This document shows, one piece after another, positions 24,896-33,043 of a DNA stretch of 38,832 nt. The position numbers and the translations under genes were made by a program. Position 1 is the first letter of the stretch. The number at the start of each line of letters is the position of its first letter. Under the pieces are notes generated by a model. It did no database searches. It was not told the DNA's origin and worked only from the letters and a program-made list of their open reading frames with translations. Origin of the DNA: Desulfobacula sp. (lineage in GTDB: Bacteria > Desulfobacterota > Desulfobacteria > Desulfobacterales > Desulfobacteraceae); NCBI GenBank assembly GCA_021647625.1, contig JAKIUJ010000019.1, positions 1 through 38,832 on the forward strand. Reading direction: 5' to 3'.

Positions 24896-25588
24896 TTAAA
24901 AAGGTTCTATTGATTCAAATTTCTTTTGTAATTCTTTGTCGTCAAAACTGAATCTTACCTGCCCATAGCCCCGGCTTCCACTGCCTCCAAGGGCATCCAT
25001 TTCCAGAAGTTTAATCCCCTGGAGTAAAAAATCTTCAAGATTTTCATTTTCTTCAAGATTTTTTAATGAAATTGAAAAAGAAAATTCTACTCCGGAAGGC
25101 ACTCGTTCCATAAACCTTGGATTAGAAGCTGTCCCTTTAATGCGGTCAATACTGTTTTCTGATTTTACTTCGAAAAATGCAAAGTTATCATTTAAGGCCT
25201 GATTTTTCCATTCTTCGGCGATAGGAGAGTCAGCAAATGATGCTCTGCAAGGACCAATATTATACTCATCTTCGTCTGCTCCGCTTGCACCAAATAATTT
25301 AATGATATTTTTACACTCTTCAAGTTCATCTCCATCAAGGTTCTTTAAATCTTTAAAACCAAGTGGACTTCCTTTTGTTTTACCCATTTGCCCGCTTCGC
25401 ATTTCCAGCAAAGATCTGATTTTTCCTTTAAGTGATGAACCCGGGATATATGGTTCATCAGTATGGGGATGTTTAACAACAGGATTATCAGTACCTCCAA
25501 TTTTAATTTCAGTATCACCGGCGCCAATATGAAGGCCACTTTTTAAAGTTATGATCCCTTGAATTTCTTTTATATTAATAAGTTTCAT
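24896..25588 (-). CDS. csm3: Type III-A RAMP protein Csm3, target RNA nuclease
   Basis: Csm3 forms the helical backbone of the Csm complex and cuts target RNA at 6-nt steps. The 230-aa protein has the family start GIITLKSGLHIGAGD and the catalytic Asp34 in IGGTDNPVV, followed by the PYIPGSSLKGKIRSLLE loop. A G-rich RAMP loop GGSGSRGYGQVRF ends the protein. The conserved Asp means target RNA cleavage should be intact. AGGAGA lies eight bases before the ATG. It follows csm2 by 14 bp. Confidence 0.95.
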   Translation of the reverse strand: MKLINIKEIQGIITLKSGLHIGAGDTEIKIGGTDNPVVKHPHTDEPYIPGSSLKGKIRSLLEMRSGQMGKTKGSPLGFKDLKNLDGDELEECKNIIKLFGASGADEDEYNIGPCRASFADSPIAEEWKNQALNDNFAFFEVKSENSIDRIKGTASNPRFMERVPSGVEFSFSISLKNLEENENLEDFLLQGIKLLEMDALGGSGSRGYGQVRFSFDDKELQKKFESIEPF

Positions 25589-25602
25589 AATTCGTTCTCC
25601 TA

Positions 25603-26010
25603 TTATTTATTTGAAGGGCAATAGAATTTGTAAAATCCATAAAAAGCTTCAAAAAGATTAGCAAATACAGCAAGGTCTTCCGGAGCTTCTATCTGTTTGA
25701 TCGATGTTTTCATAAAATTTAAAAAGTTGTCGGAAATAAGATTACGGCCTTTGGCATAAGCGATTTTTGCTATAATCATATTCACCATGGGTAAAATATT
25801 GTCCCACTCTGAATTTTTATTTTTAGCTGCCATATTAAGACGAACAACTTCATCATAAAATTTTCTGATTTGAGATATTTTATTTGGGTCACCTTTTTCA
25901 CGTCTATAATCATCAGCTAATTGTTTTGCTAAACTCTCTGCTCTATCAGAAAACAATTTAGGATCAATCTTCTTGTTCTCCCTGTCTGTCCATAGTTCAA
26001 TTATTTCCAT
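25603..26010 (-). CDS. csm2: Type III-A small subunit Csm2
   Basis: Csm2 is the small all-helical subunit that lines the Csm complex opposite Csm3. The 135-aa protein has the typical SQIRKFYDEVVRLNM motif near residue 65 and the ending DLAVFANLFEAFYGFYKF. Its ribosome binding site (GGAGGGG) is formed by the last codons and stop of cas10, 4 bp upstream, so translation is coupled. Size and gene order identify the system as III-A rather than III-B. Confidence 0.92.
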   Translation of the reverse strand: MEIIELWTDRENKKIDPKLFSDRAESLAKQLADDYRREKGDPNKISQIRKFYDEVVRLNMAAKNKNSEWDNILPMVNMIIAKIAYAKGRNLISDNFLNFMKTSIKQIEAPEDLAVFANLFEAFYGFYKFYCPSNK

Positions 26011-26014
26011 TTTT

Positions 26015-28567
26015 TTACCCCTCCTGCCTGCGGTTATATAATATTTTCCAAAGCGGAATCCTTAATTTACCTTCGTATGTTTTAAGCCATCTGGTCAGAT
26101 TGACCATTACCTCCTGCTTTATTTTTTCCTTATCATTATTTTTCTTACCTATATTTCTATTCACTGAGTAAGCCAGCAATGAGCGCCATTTGGTGCATGC
26201 CATATCATTAATGTGAATTTCATCTTTTTCAATTAATTGTTTTTCTTTCTCAGCCATCTTTATAAATTCATTCAGATTATAGAACATAACCCGGCTTATC
26301 CATCCTTTTTCAAGCCATTCTGTAAAAATTTCTTCAATTTTCATCAATTTCTGTATCTCTGCCCAGTCAGCTGTAACAGAGAATAGTCTCAATCGGTCTC
26401 TTCCATCTGATTTAGCCTTGTCAAGAGAGCCTTCTGATGATTCAGACATAATATCAATTGTTGTATGTGGTTTATGGATGGAGATACCTGCTGAAAAGGT
26501 GATATTTTTATTTTGACAGACATAGTCTGCAAATGATTTTTGCATACTTCCTGCAAACTCAATTATACTGTTCCATGGACCAATCAAAAACAGATCATCA
26601 CCTCCTGCAAAGACTGTGTAGATATTATTAAACTCACTTTTTTCAAGGAACCAGGGAAGATATACTGTGAAGTAGTAATTCAACTGCCGGCTTAAAGTCG
26701 CAAGGCGGGACAGAGTAAACCGTTTTTCCTTTAAACCACATGCCATGAGAAGTCCTAAATTATCCACATCAGCCTTTAAAACGCCAAGGCTCTCAACTCC
26801 TTTGTATTTACCGGATTTTTCGGGGTCAGGCTGTTTTGCCATGCATGCTATGTGATTGAATGTTTTTGGATCACCAATAATAAACTGATCATTATTTTCA
26901 ACTGTAATCCTATCATCTGCCAGATCTTTTTCAGAATAAACAGGTATGTAACCTTTAATAAACCTGATGGCTACATCACTGTTTGTGGATTCTTCATTTT
27001 CGAGACTCCAGCATTTGAGCAGATCATTTTGATATTTCCCCGGGTCATTAGAAAAAGAGATTTGATATTTGCCAAACACGGGTTCATGCAGACAGTTTTC
27101 TGATTTTGAACTGTTATTAATAAAATAAATGGATAATCTTTTCTTTTTAACTATATTTGAGCCCAAAAAAATATGGTCTCTGCATATTTTACACACTGAT
27201 TCTTCCTGAAATGTATCCAAGGCCGGACGTTTACCGCATAACGGACAGACAGCAGGCTTTCCAGGTTCATTGATGAATTCATCCAGATAACCATCTACTG
27301 CACCACCATATGAGCCCCTATCAAATCCTGAATATTTTTCCTGCTCCATCTCAAGATTAAAACGATCCCATAAATCAATGAATTTATCTTTATGAAAATC
27401 GCTGGATGATGCTTCAATTACAGCAATATTAAAAATTGTTTCGCCAAAAGATATCTCTACCAGCCAGTCATTTATCTCTTTCTTAATTTTACCAACGGAT
27501 GCTCTGGTCTGGGGAATATTTGGTGCAATAATTGTAAATTTTCCTGCGGCATTTAATATAACCGAAGTTACAGGAAGCCCTATTTCTCTACATAACATAT
27601 CAGCTGCAAGTTCTGATAATAAAGATACTGCAAAGGATCTGCCCCTTAATATTTTTGATCTGAATTTTTGAGAATCAGCTGAAGAGCTGAAAATAAAATT
27701 CTGAATACCTTTGAAATCTCCGTTAATCAAAAGAAATTTATTTTCTTTTGATGATCTTATATCTTTTTCTGTAAATGTATCTGTTTGAGAATGAAACAAA
27801 TATAGCGATGTTGCTAAAGCAGCCGTTGTACGGCAATGGTCATAAAGAGATATATCATAAACAATATTACCAACTCTTGCAGCAGGGATATGGGAAGTAT
27901 ATATCATCATCAGGCTGTCAAAATGTTCATACCATAATTCTATGTCGTCTTTATGTGAAAGTATTTTTAAATTATCAATGAAGTTATCAAACAATTTTTT
28001 GTATTCTGCGTCAGCCTTTTTATTGTTTTCCGGCACAACACTCTCTTTTGGGTGTGGGAAAATATTTTCTGCTGATACAGGCTTAAGCGGGTATCTGTAT
28101 TTATAGTCAGAAATAGAATCTGACTGTTGATCTTCAACAGGACTTAATTGTTCAAGAATTGGCAATAACCTTGTTCTTTTATAATTTTTAACAGAAGGGG
28201 CAAGATTATACTCTTTATTAAACTTATCACGATCCCAACCACTGCTCAGACAGTCTGCCTCAGTAATTATGTGTTGTATCGGAGACTCAGGCTTATGATG
28301 CATTGCAGCAAGGTTGGTAAAAATATCTTTTTCACCCCAGTCAGGAGAATTTAGCTCCTGAGGAAGCCAGTCTGAAAATTTTTCAATAAACTGGGCAGTA
28401 TAAAGAGCATGATAATGAGAATATGTTCCTTTATAAGATTTTAAATACAATGGTTTATCATCAGGATTAATGTTCTGAGAAGGTATTTCAAGTTCTTTTT
28501 TACCTGCAAATTTCCCCATATCATGAAAAAAAGCAGCCATACTGACTTTTAGAGTTGTAGGGTCCAT
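26015..28567 (-). CDS. cas10: Cas10/Csm1, type III-A signature protein
   Basis: Cas10 is the large subunit of the Csm complex. The 850-aa protein begins with an HD nuclease domain (HDMGK, residues 15-19; HYHALYTAQ nearby) that cuts single-stranded DNA. It has a zinc site (CPLCGKRP and CKIC) in the middle. The second palm domain carries FAGGDDLF, with GGDD at residues 655-658, which makes cyclic oligoadenylates from ATP; GVLKADVDNLG belongs to the same domain. Both active sites are intact, so the complex should cut DNA and signal. A GGAGG lies five bases before the ATG. Confidence 0.97.
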   Translation of the reverse strand: MDPTTLKVSMAAFFHDMGKFAGKKELEIPSQNINPDDKPLYLKSYKGTYSHYHALYTAQFIEKFSDWLPQELNSPDWGEKDIFTNLAAMHHKPESPIQHIITEADCLSSGWDRDKFNKEYNLAPSVKNYKRTRLLPILEQLSPVEDQQSDSISDYKYRYPLKPVSAENIFPHPKESVVPENNKKADAEYKKLFDNFIDNLKILSHKDDIELWYEHFDSLMMIYTSHIPAARVGNIVYDISLYDHCRTTAALATSLYLFHSQTDTFTEKDIRSSKENKFLLINGDFKGIQNFIFSSSADSQKFRSKILRGRSFAVSLLSELAADMLCREIGLPVTSVILNAAGKFTIIAPNIPQTRASVGKIKKEINDWLVEISFGETIFNIAVIEASSSDFHKDKFIDLWDRFNLEMEQEKYSGFDRGSYGGAVDGYLDEFINEPGKPAVCPLCGKRPALDTFQEESVCKICRDHIFLGSNIVKKKRLSIYFINNSSKSENCLHEPVFGKYQISFSNDPGKYQNDLLKCWSLENEESTNSDVAIRFIKGYIPVYSEKDLADDRITVENNDQFIIGDPKTFNHIACMAKQPDPEKSGKYKGVESLGVLKADVDNLGLLMACGLKEKRFTLSRLATLSRQLNYYFTVYLPWFLEKSEFNNIYTVFAGGDDLFLIGPWNSIIEFAGSMQKSFADYVCQNKNITFSAGISIHKPHTTIDIMSESSEGSLDKAKSDGRDRLRLFSVTADWAEIQKLMKIEEIFTEWLEKGWISRVMFYNLNEFIKMAEKEKQLIEKDEIHINDMACTKWRSLLAYSVNRNIGKKNNDKEKIKQEVMVNLTRWLKTYEGKLRIPLWKILYNRRQEG

Positions 28568-28581
28568 CTTGCCTCCATATT

Positions 28582-29706
28582 TTAAAAAACAATTTCCAAT
28601 TTTGATTTATCTATTCTAATTCCATACCGTGTGTCCGGTCTTGAGCCGATTGAAGCGATTTCAATTTCTTTTAATGCCTGGCTGCCGAATCGTGTTTCCA
28701 GTAATTTTTTAATCTTGCTTTTAAAAGATCGCAGATTATCGTTATCAAGGTTAACAATGCCCTCTCCCTGCATTTCATTTACGGGTCTTGAACCCCTTAA
28801 TTTTTTGTATGTATCGGTTATTTCCGACTGCCTGTCTAAAACTTCATGATTTTTTAAAAAGCAGTCTGTACAGCTGCCGCAAGTCTCAATTTGCTTTTTA
28901 CATTTTTTTTTCAGCAACACAAAAAAACCATATAAGGCAAGATGGGCCGGCATTAGATCGAGTTCGATATTTTTATAAATAATTTTTTTTAAGGTAAAAT
29001 CTACTCTGAGTGTTGGTTTTAAATCCTGAACCAGGGACAACATTAACGTTCCCGGGTCTTTTACCTCTTTTAAATGCTCATTTGCCAAATAATTTCTAAT
29101 GGATACAAATGGAATGTTTACAAGGTTTATTTTAGCGTATTTTGTATTTTTGTAAAAAGTTTCACCGTCTTTGTTTTTAAGTTTTATGCTTGTGTTTATT
29201 TTGGGAGGATAATAAAAACAGGGGTTGCTTTCAAATTCGGGGGATATCAGCACATGGCATAACCTGTCCTGGGGTCTGCCATATAATTGGGCAGCAAGTG
29301 TAAGGCAGGAACTCATTGTCTTTCTACCCCCTGCCACTGAAAAATAGATGGCGCTTCCGGGCATGTTCGTCAGTTTGAAAGAAAGTTTAAGGCATAGTTT
29401 TAAAAGATGCCGGTTCTCATCTTCAGTAGTCAAATCTGAAATTACATTTCCGTTCTCATCGCAAATCACATGTATTGACCCATGATTAAAGAGTATTGAG
29501 TCTTTGGGGATATCATATTCCAAAAGGAATTGATTAAAGTTTCCTTTCTCTCCGGCAAAAAGAGTTGAATAAATTCTTTCTTTTCCCTGACGGGTTGTGA
29601 TGACAATAATTTCATGAATATCTTTACCTGCCTCAAGGAGAGCATAAAGTGTTTCAGTGATCACCTGGGGGCTTAACCCGACAACGGCAAGAAGGATATT
29701 TTTCAT
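28582..29706 (-). CDS. CARF-domain protein of the NE0113 (TIGR02584/PF09623) family
   Basis: This 374-aa protein has a CARF domain in its first 160 residues: NILLAVVGLSPQVITETLYAL at the start and the SVAGGRKTMSS signature at 123-133, where cyclic oligoadenylates bind. The second half differs from Csm6/Csx1: no RX4H HEPN motif is seen. Instead there is a probable winged-helix segment (about 240-268) and a Cys cluster C269-X6-C-X2-C-X2-C282, likely a zinc or iron-sulfur site. Members are annotated as CRISPR ring nuclease or Csm6-like, but activity is not established to my knowledge. It overlaps cas6 by ATGA and so is made with the Csm complex. Confidence 0.85.
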   Translation of the reverse strand: MKNILLAVVGLSPQVITETLYALLEAGKDIHEIIVITTRQGKERIYSTLFAGEKGNFNQFLLEYDIPKDSILFNHGSIHVICDENGNVISDLTTEDENRHLLKLCLKLSFKLTNMPGSAIYFSVAGGRKTMSSCLTLAAQLYGRPQDRLCHVLISPEFESNPCFYYPPKINTSIKLKNKDGETFYKNTKYAKINLVNIPFVSIRNYLANEHLKEVKDPGTLMLSLVQDLKPTLRVDFTLKKIIYKNIELDLMPAHLALYGFFVLLKKKCKKQIETCGSCTDCFLKNHEVLDRQSEITDTYKKLRGSRPVNEMQGEGIVNLDNDNLRSFKSKIKKLLETRFGSQALKEIEIASIGSRPDTRYGIRIDKSKLEIVF

Positions 29707-30641
29707 TTGAGCACCTCAATGCTGAATTTCCCAAGGCCGAATGCGGTTTGCTTGCCTATATGGGTTTTTTGACAGAACTCAAGCATGGGTATATATTCTT
29801 CAAGCTCTCCTTTGTATATAATTGTTCCGGTTATTCCACCCATCAGCATTTTTTCTTTCTGCCGGGAAGAATACCTTTTCCAGTCAAACCATTTCAGATT
29901 ATTTTCTATGATTTTAATTTTTCGGGCTCTCTTTACCAGTCCTGAATAATCGATATCAGGCTCACCCTTCCCATAACATTCAAGAAGACTTGAAAGTCTC
30001 CTTAGAATTGCTCTGACAAGAACATGGAAAGGAAGATCCGCATGTAAGCGATTTTTGAATTTCAGTCTTAAAGGAGTTTCGAGATTCAGCGACACTGTTA
30101 TGTTATTACCACTTGATTTGATGTCCTCTGAAAAATTTAAAACAACTTTATTTTTTAAATTGATTTTTTGTTCCGATGCGGTATAAATTGTATGACCGGC
30201 TGTTTCAACCTTTAATAACTCAAATTTTCCCCGTTGTTGACTCTGCTTTTTACCTATTCCGATTTCTCCCATTTGATTTAATGCATAAATAAAATAAGAT
30301 ATTTTTTGATTTATATTGCCGAATAGCAGTATATGAAAAACAAAAGGATCCCCTGCTTGATACCTTGTCTGATTCGTCAAAGGAGGCACAATTACAAAGG
30401 GATGTGGCACTGATGTAAGTTTTGATTCTTTGGGGATTGATACTGCAGTGTGAGTCTCAAAAACAAGCGCATAAATACAATGAGGCTGAAGAAGACAAAC
30501 ATTGCATTCGTTGTTTTTAAAAGTGCAGATGATATTTTTTAATGCAATACCAAAAACACCTCTAAAAGTAGAACCTTTATAAACCGGCAGTTCAGCAGGG
30601 CTGTTAAATTTACATAAAAATTTATATCTACCGTATTCCAT
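29703..30641 (-). CDS. cas6: Cas6 precrRNA endoribonuclease (PF10040-like)
   Basis: Cas6 cuts the CRISPR transcript within repeats to release crRNAs. The 312-aa protein has a type III Cas6 form with a Cys cluster (CTFKNNECNVCLLQPHC) and the G-rich C-terminal RAMP signature GGITGTIIYKGELEEY, then HIGKQTAFGLGKFSIEV. The start at 30641 follows AGGAG at seven bases. It is the first gene of the operon. With no array in the window, its substrate must be transcribed elsewhere. Confidence 0.87.
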   Translation of the reverse strand: MEYGRYKFLCKFNSPAELPVYKGSTFRGVFGIALKNIICTFKNNECNVCLLQPHCIYALVFETHTAVSIPKESKLTSVPHPFVIVPPLTNQTRYQAGDPFVFHILLFGNINQKISYFIYALNQMGEIGIGKKQSQQRGKFELLKVETAGHTIYTASEQKINLKNKVVLNFSEDIKSSGNNITVSLNLETPLRLKFKNRLHADLPFHVLVRAILRRLSSLLECYGKGEPDIDYSGLVKRARKIKIIENNLKWFDWKRYSSRQKEKMLMGGITGTIIYKGELEEYIPMLEFCQKTHIGKQTAFGLGKFSIEVLK

Positions 30642-30676
30642 AAGCAAACTCCTGAATATTGATTGTGCGTGAGCTT

Positions 30677-30715
30677 ATTATACGAATTTGAAAAAATAAA
30701 GTATTGCAACGTTAC
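30677..30715 (-). promoter_or_regulatory. cas6 operon promoter with the shared GTAACGTTGCA motif
   Basis: On the minus strand a perfect -10 TATAAT lies at 30682-30677, 35 bp upstream of the cas6 ATG. No good -35 sits 17 bp away; instead GTAACGTTGCA (30715-30705) occupies the region just upstream of where a -35 would be. The same 11-mer stands upstream of the cas1 promoter. A poor -35 together with a positioned motif fits an activator-dependent promoter. Confidence 0.55.
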
Positions 30716-30876
30716 CGTTTTTTAGAATTGTATTCTGTAACAATCAAGGATAGATAAAACTTTTTTTTAGTGCGGGTCAAGATTAGAAAAAATTATTTTA
30801 TGAGGATAAAAACAAATGCTTTTTCGCCCTTTGTGAAGAAACAGCTAAAAATATGCTATAACTCTGAAAAATATGC

Positions 30877-30917
30877 CCCCGCCCCAGAAGGAACACAACA
30901 TGTCTTCTGGGGCGGGG
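30877..30917. repeat. GC-rich perfect palindrome, 14-bp stem
   Basis: CCCCGCCCCAGAAG (30877-30890) and CTTCTGGGGCGGGG (30904-30917) pair perfectly around a 13-nt loop, standing out sharply in AT-rich DNA. On the minus strand ATATTTTT follows a few bases after the stem, so it could end transcripts coming from the methyltransferase operon. On the plus strand no T-run follows. A REP-like palindrome is the alternative, given the broken REP-associated transposase in the window. The rest of the gap between cas6 and 30998 shows nothing else. Confidence 0.55.
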
Positions 30918-30997
30918 TGAAGAGCTATTGTGGAAAGCAAAATAGACGTTGGTTGTAAAGAATAATTATTGTTAAAATAGGCTGGGAAAGTCAAAAT

Positions 30998-31459
30998 ATG
31001 GCTGAATTTGACTATAGGACACCTGTAATCCCTCAAATCAATTTTAAAAATATCAGCTTCAAAAGATGTCAAATACTGGAATCTGGGAGCCTGAATTATC
31101 ATAATCTGAATTATCAATATATGTTAATTCAAGAATATAAACAGCTTCTATCTCCGGCGGATCATGATTTCGGAGATCCCAACAAAAAAATCCTGACGTT
31201 GCGACAAACCGTAGATGTTTGGGGGTTATTTACTGTTATCCGGCAGGTAAAGACGGAAGATTTCAGTGCAGATGTTCGCGATAACTATATTCAGAGCTGC
31301 ACCCATTTACAGGATAAAGGATGCAAGCTTGCCATTATTGCCTGCACAGAGCTCAACGTCCTGAACATAGAATCGTTTTTATACCTTATTGATGCGCATC
31401 ACCCAGGCAATAGTCAATATCGCCAAAGGAAAACCGATTGGGAAAATTTAATCTTTTAA
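30998..31459 (+). pseudogene. Probable remnant of an Asp/Glu racemase family gene
   Basis: The C-terminal half of this 153-codon ORF (residues 70-130) resembles the end of aspartate/glutamate racemases: TVDVWGLFTVIRQVK, then LQDKGCKLAIIACTELNVL, where ACTEL matches the second catalytic Cys motif GCTEL. The first 65 residues do not resemble the rest of a racemase, and the domain with the first Cys is absent. It overlaps the end of the convergent activase gene by 74 bp. I think it is a truncated remnant, but a small unrelated real protein is possible. Confidence 0.45.
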
Positions 31460-33023
31460 TAAAAACTTCCTGAAAATTTTTATCGCAGGCAAGATCAACT
31501 ACATGAATCTTTTTTGCCATCTCTATTGTTTTTTTCAGACAGGTATCATCACACAAGACCATCACAGCACCCACACCGGCTAAATTCCCTGCGATTTCTA
31601 CTTTAGCCGGGTCCATGATTGGAATCATTCCCAAGGTCATCATATCTTTTTTATCAAGAAATGATCCAAATGCTCCCGCAACAATAATTTTTTCAGGTTT
31701 ATCAATCCCTGCCTCTTTCAAAAGGAACTCAATCCCGGTAATTAATGCAGCCTTGCCAAGCTGAACAGAACGGATATCCTTCTGGCTGATAAAAATTTTA
31801 GAACCCTCTTTAGAAAAATTTTCCTGAACGATCCCATAGACCATGTTTCCTGAAGCATCTTTCTTTAGCATTGAAAGAATAAGGTCTTTTTGAAAAGCCC
31901 CTCCCGGCGCTATGATATTATTTTTACACAACTGGGCCACAGCACTTATAACACCTGTACCACAAATCCCGGATGGCTTTAATCCGGCATGTTTTGATGG
32001 ATTGATAAATGTATATTCAGGTAAGCTTGTTTGGCCTTTTATTTGAACTTTATTGATAGCACCAGGGATAGCCTGCATTCCGCAGGAAAGAGAAGCGCCT
32101 TCAAAAGCAGGGCCGGTTGCACACGAAGTTGCATAAAATTTGCCATTTGCCTTTAACATCAGTTCTCCGTTGGTCCCGAGATCTACTAAAAGTGTTCCTT
32201 CAGGTTTATTCTCAAGATCAGCAGCAACGGCAGCACTGAGAATATCTCCGCCAATAAAACCGGATATCTGGGGCAATATTTGAATTGAAACATCCTCCAG
32301 CCTGAAGCCCAATTCATTTGTCTGGATATTTTTTGCCTTATAAAAAGCCGGCATATAAGGCGAGACACCAATGGATTCGGGATCAACACCTGCGAATATA
32401 TGGATCATTGCCGGATTACCAACCACCACCATTTCAGAGACCATGCTTTCTTGAAGTCCAAGAGATTCTAAAAGGTCTTTAATCCCCCATTCTATTGTCC
32501 TGACAACCAGTTTTTGTAAATGTTTAAGATTTTTCTTATCCTGACCAATAGCGCCAATGCGACTCATAACGTCGTCCCCATAAAAAGCCTGGGGGTTTTT
32601 ATGGGATAATGAAGAAAGAATTTTACCCTTATGCGTGTCGCACAGGTAAAGCGCAATGGTTGTGGTGCCTAAATCCACAGCTATGCCATAGCATTGATTT
32701 CCACTATTATTTTTAAATCTGTCCATGAATACATCAGGAAGAGATGCGGGCGCCTTGCTGATAATATGGGAGGACAGCATGGAGGATTCGGGTATCTCAA
32801 TCTTAATATCTTCCGTCACCGTATATGTGCATGAATTTATTATTTCATGGTTCCCATTTTCTAATTTTTTTTTAACCCGGCATTTTCCACAGGTTCCCTT
32901 ACCCCCACAATCAGATCTTAAAAAAACACTCTGATCCATTAAGCTTTCCATCAGGTTTCTTCCCGGTGTTGCCGGGATCTGTCTGCCATTCGGTAAAATA
33001 TGAATATGATGCGTGCTGGACAT
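31386..33023 (-). CDS. RamA/RACo-like reductive activase of corrinoid proteins (DUF4445)
   Basis: This 545-aa protein has an N-terminal 2Fe-2S ferredoxin domain with Cys39, Cys45, Cys48 and Cys65 (CX5CX2CX16C), followed by a large ASKHA ATPase domain (GIAVDLGTTTIALYL near residue 115; VDLGTNGELML). Such proteins use ATP and low-potential electrons to reduce inactive Co(II) corrinoid to Co(I) in methyltransferase systems. The 2Fe-2S cluster makes it like RACo rather than the 4Fe-4S RamA of methanogens. AGGA precedes the ATG by six bases. It is the last gene of the methyltransferase operon, which fits the role. Confidence 0.9.
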   Translation of the reverse strand: MSSTHHIHILPNGRQIPATPGRNLMESLMDQSVFLRSDCGGKGTCGKCRVKKKLENGNHEIINSCTYTVTEDIKIEIPESSMLSSHIISKAPASLPDVFMDRFKNNSGNQCYGIAVDLGTTTIALYLCDTHKGKILSSLSHKNPQAFYGDDVMSRIGAIGQDKKNLKHLQKLVVRTIEWGIKDLLESLGLQESMVSEMVVVGNPAMIHIFAGVDPESIGVSPYMPAFYKAKNIQTNELGFRLEDVSIQILPQISGFIGGDILSAAVAADLENKPEGTLLVDLGTNGELMLKANGKFYATSCATGPAFEGASLSCGMQAIPGAINKVQIKGQTSLPEYTFINPSKHAGLKPSGICGTGVISAVAQLCKNNIIAPGGAFQKDLILSMLKKDASGNMVYGIVQENFSKEGSKIFISQKDIRSVQLGKAALITGIEFLLKEAGIDKPEKIIVAGAFGSFLDKKDMMTLGMIPIMDPAKVEIAGNLAGVGAVMVLCDDTCLKKTIEMAKKIHVVDLACDKNFQEVFIKRLNFPNRFSFGDIDYCLGDAHQ

Positions 33024-33043
33024 TTGGATTCCTCAGTATCGTG

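Noticed and set aside
28582-29706. Calling the NE0113 protein a HEPN-containing Csm6 ribonuclease
   Set aside because: No RX4H HEPN motif could be found in its C-terminal half, so a Csm6-type nuclease function is not supported.
30770-31117. ORFs on both strands across the GC-rich hairpin
   Set aside because: Their protein-like stretch comes from the palindrome itself, and neither has a plausible start or homologue.
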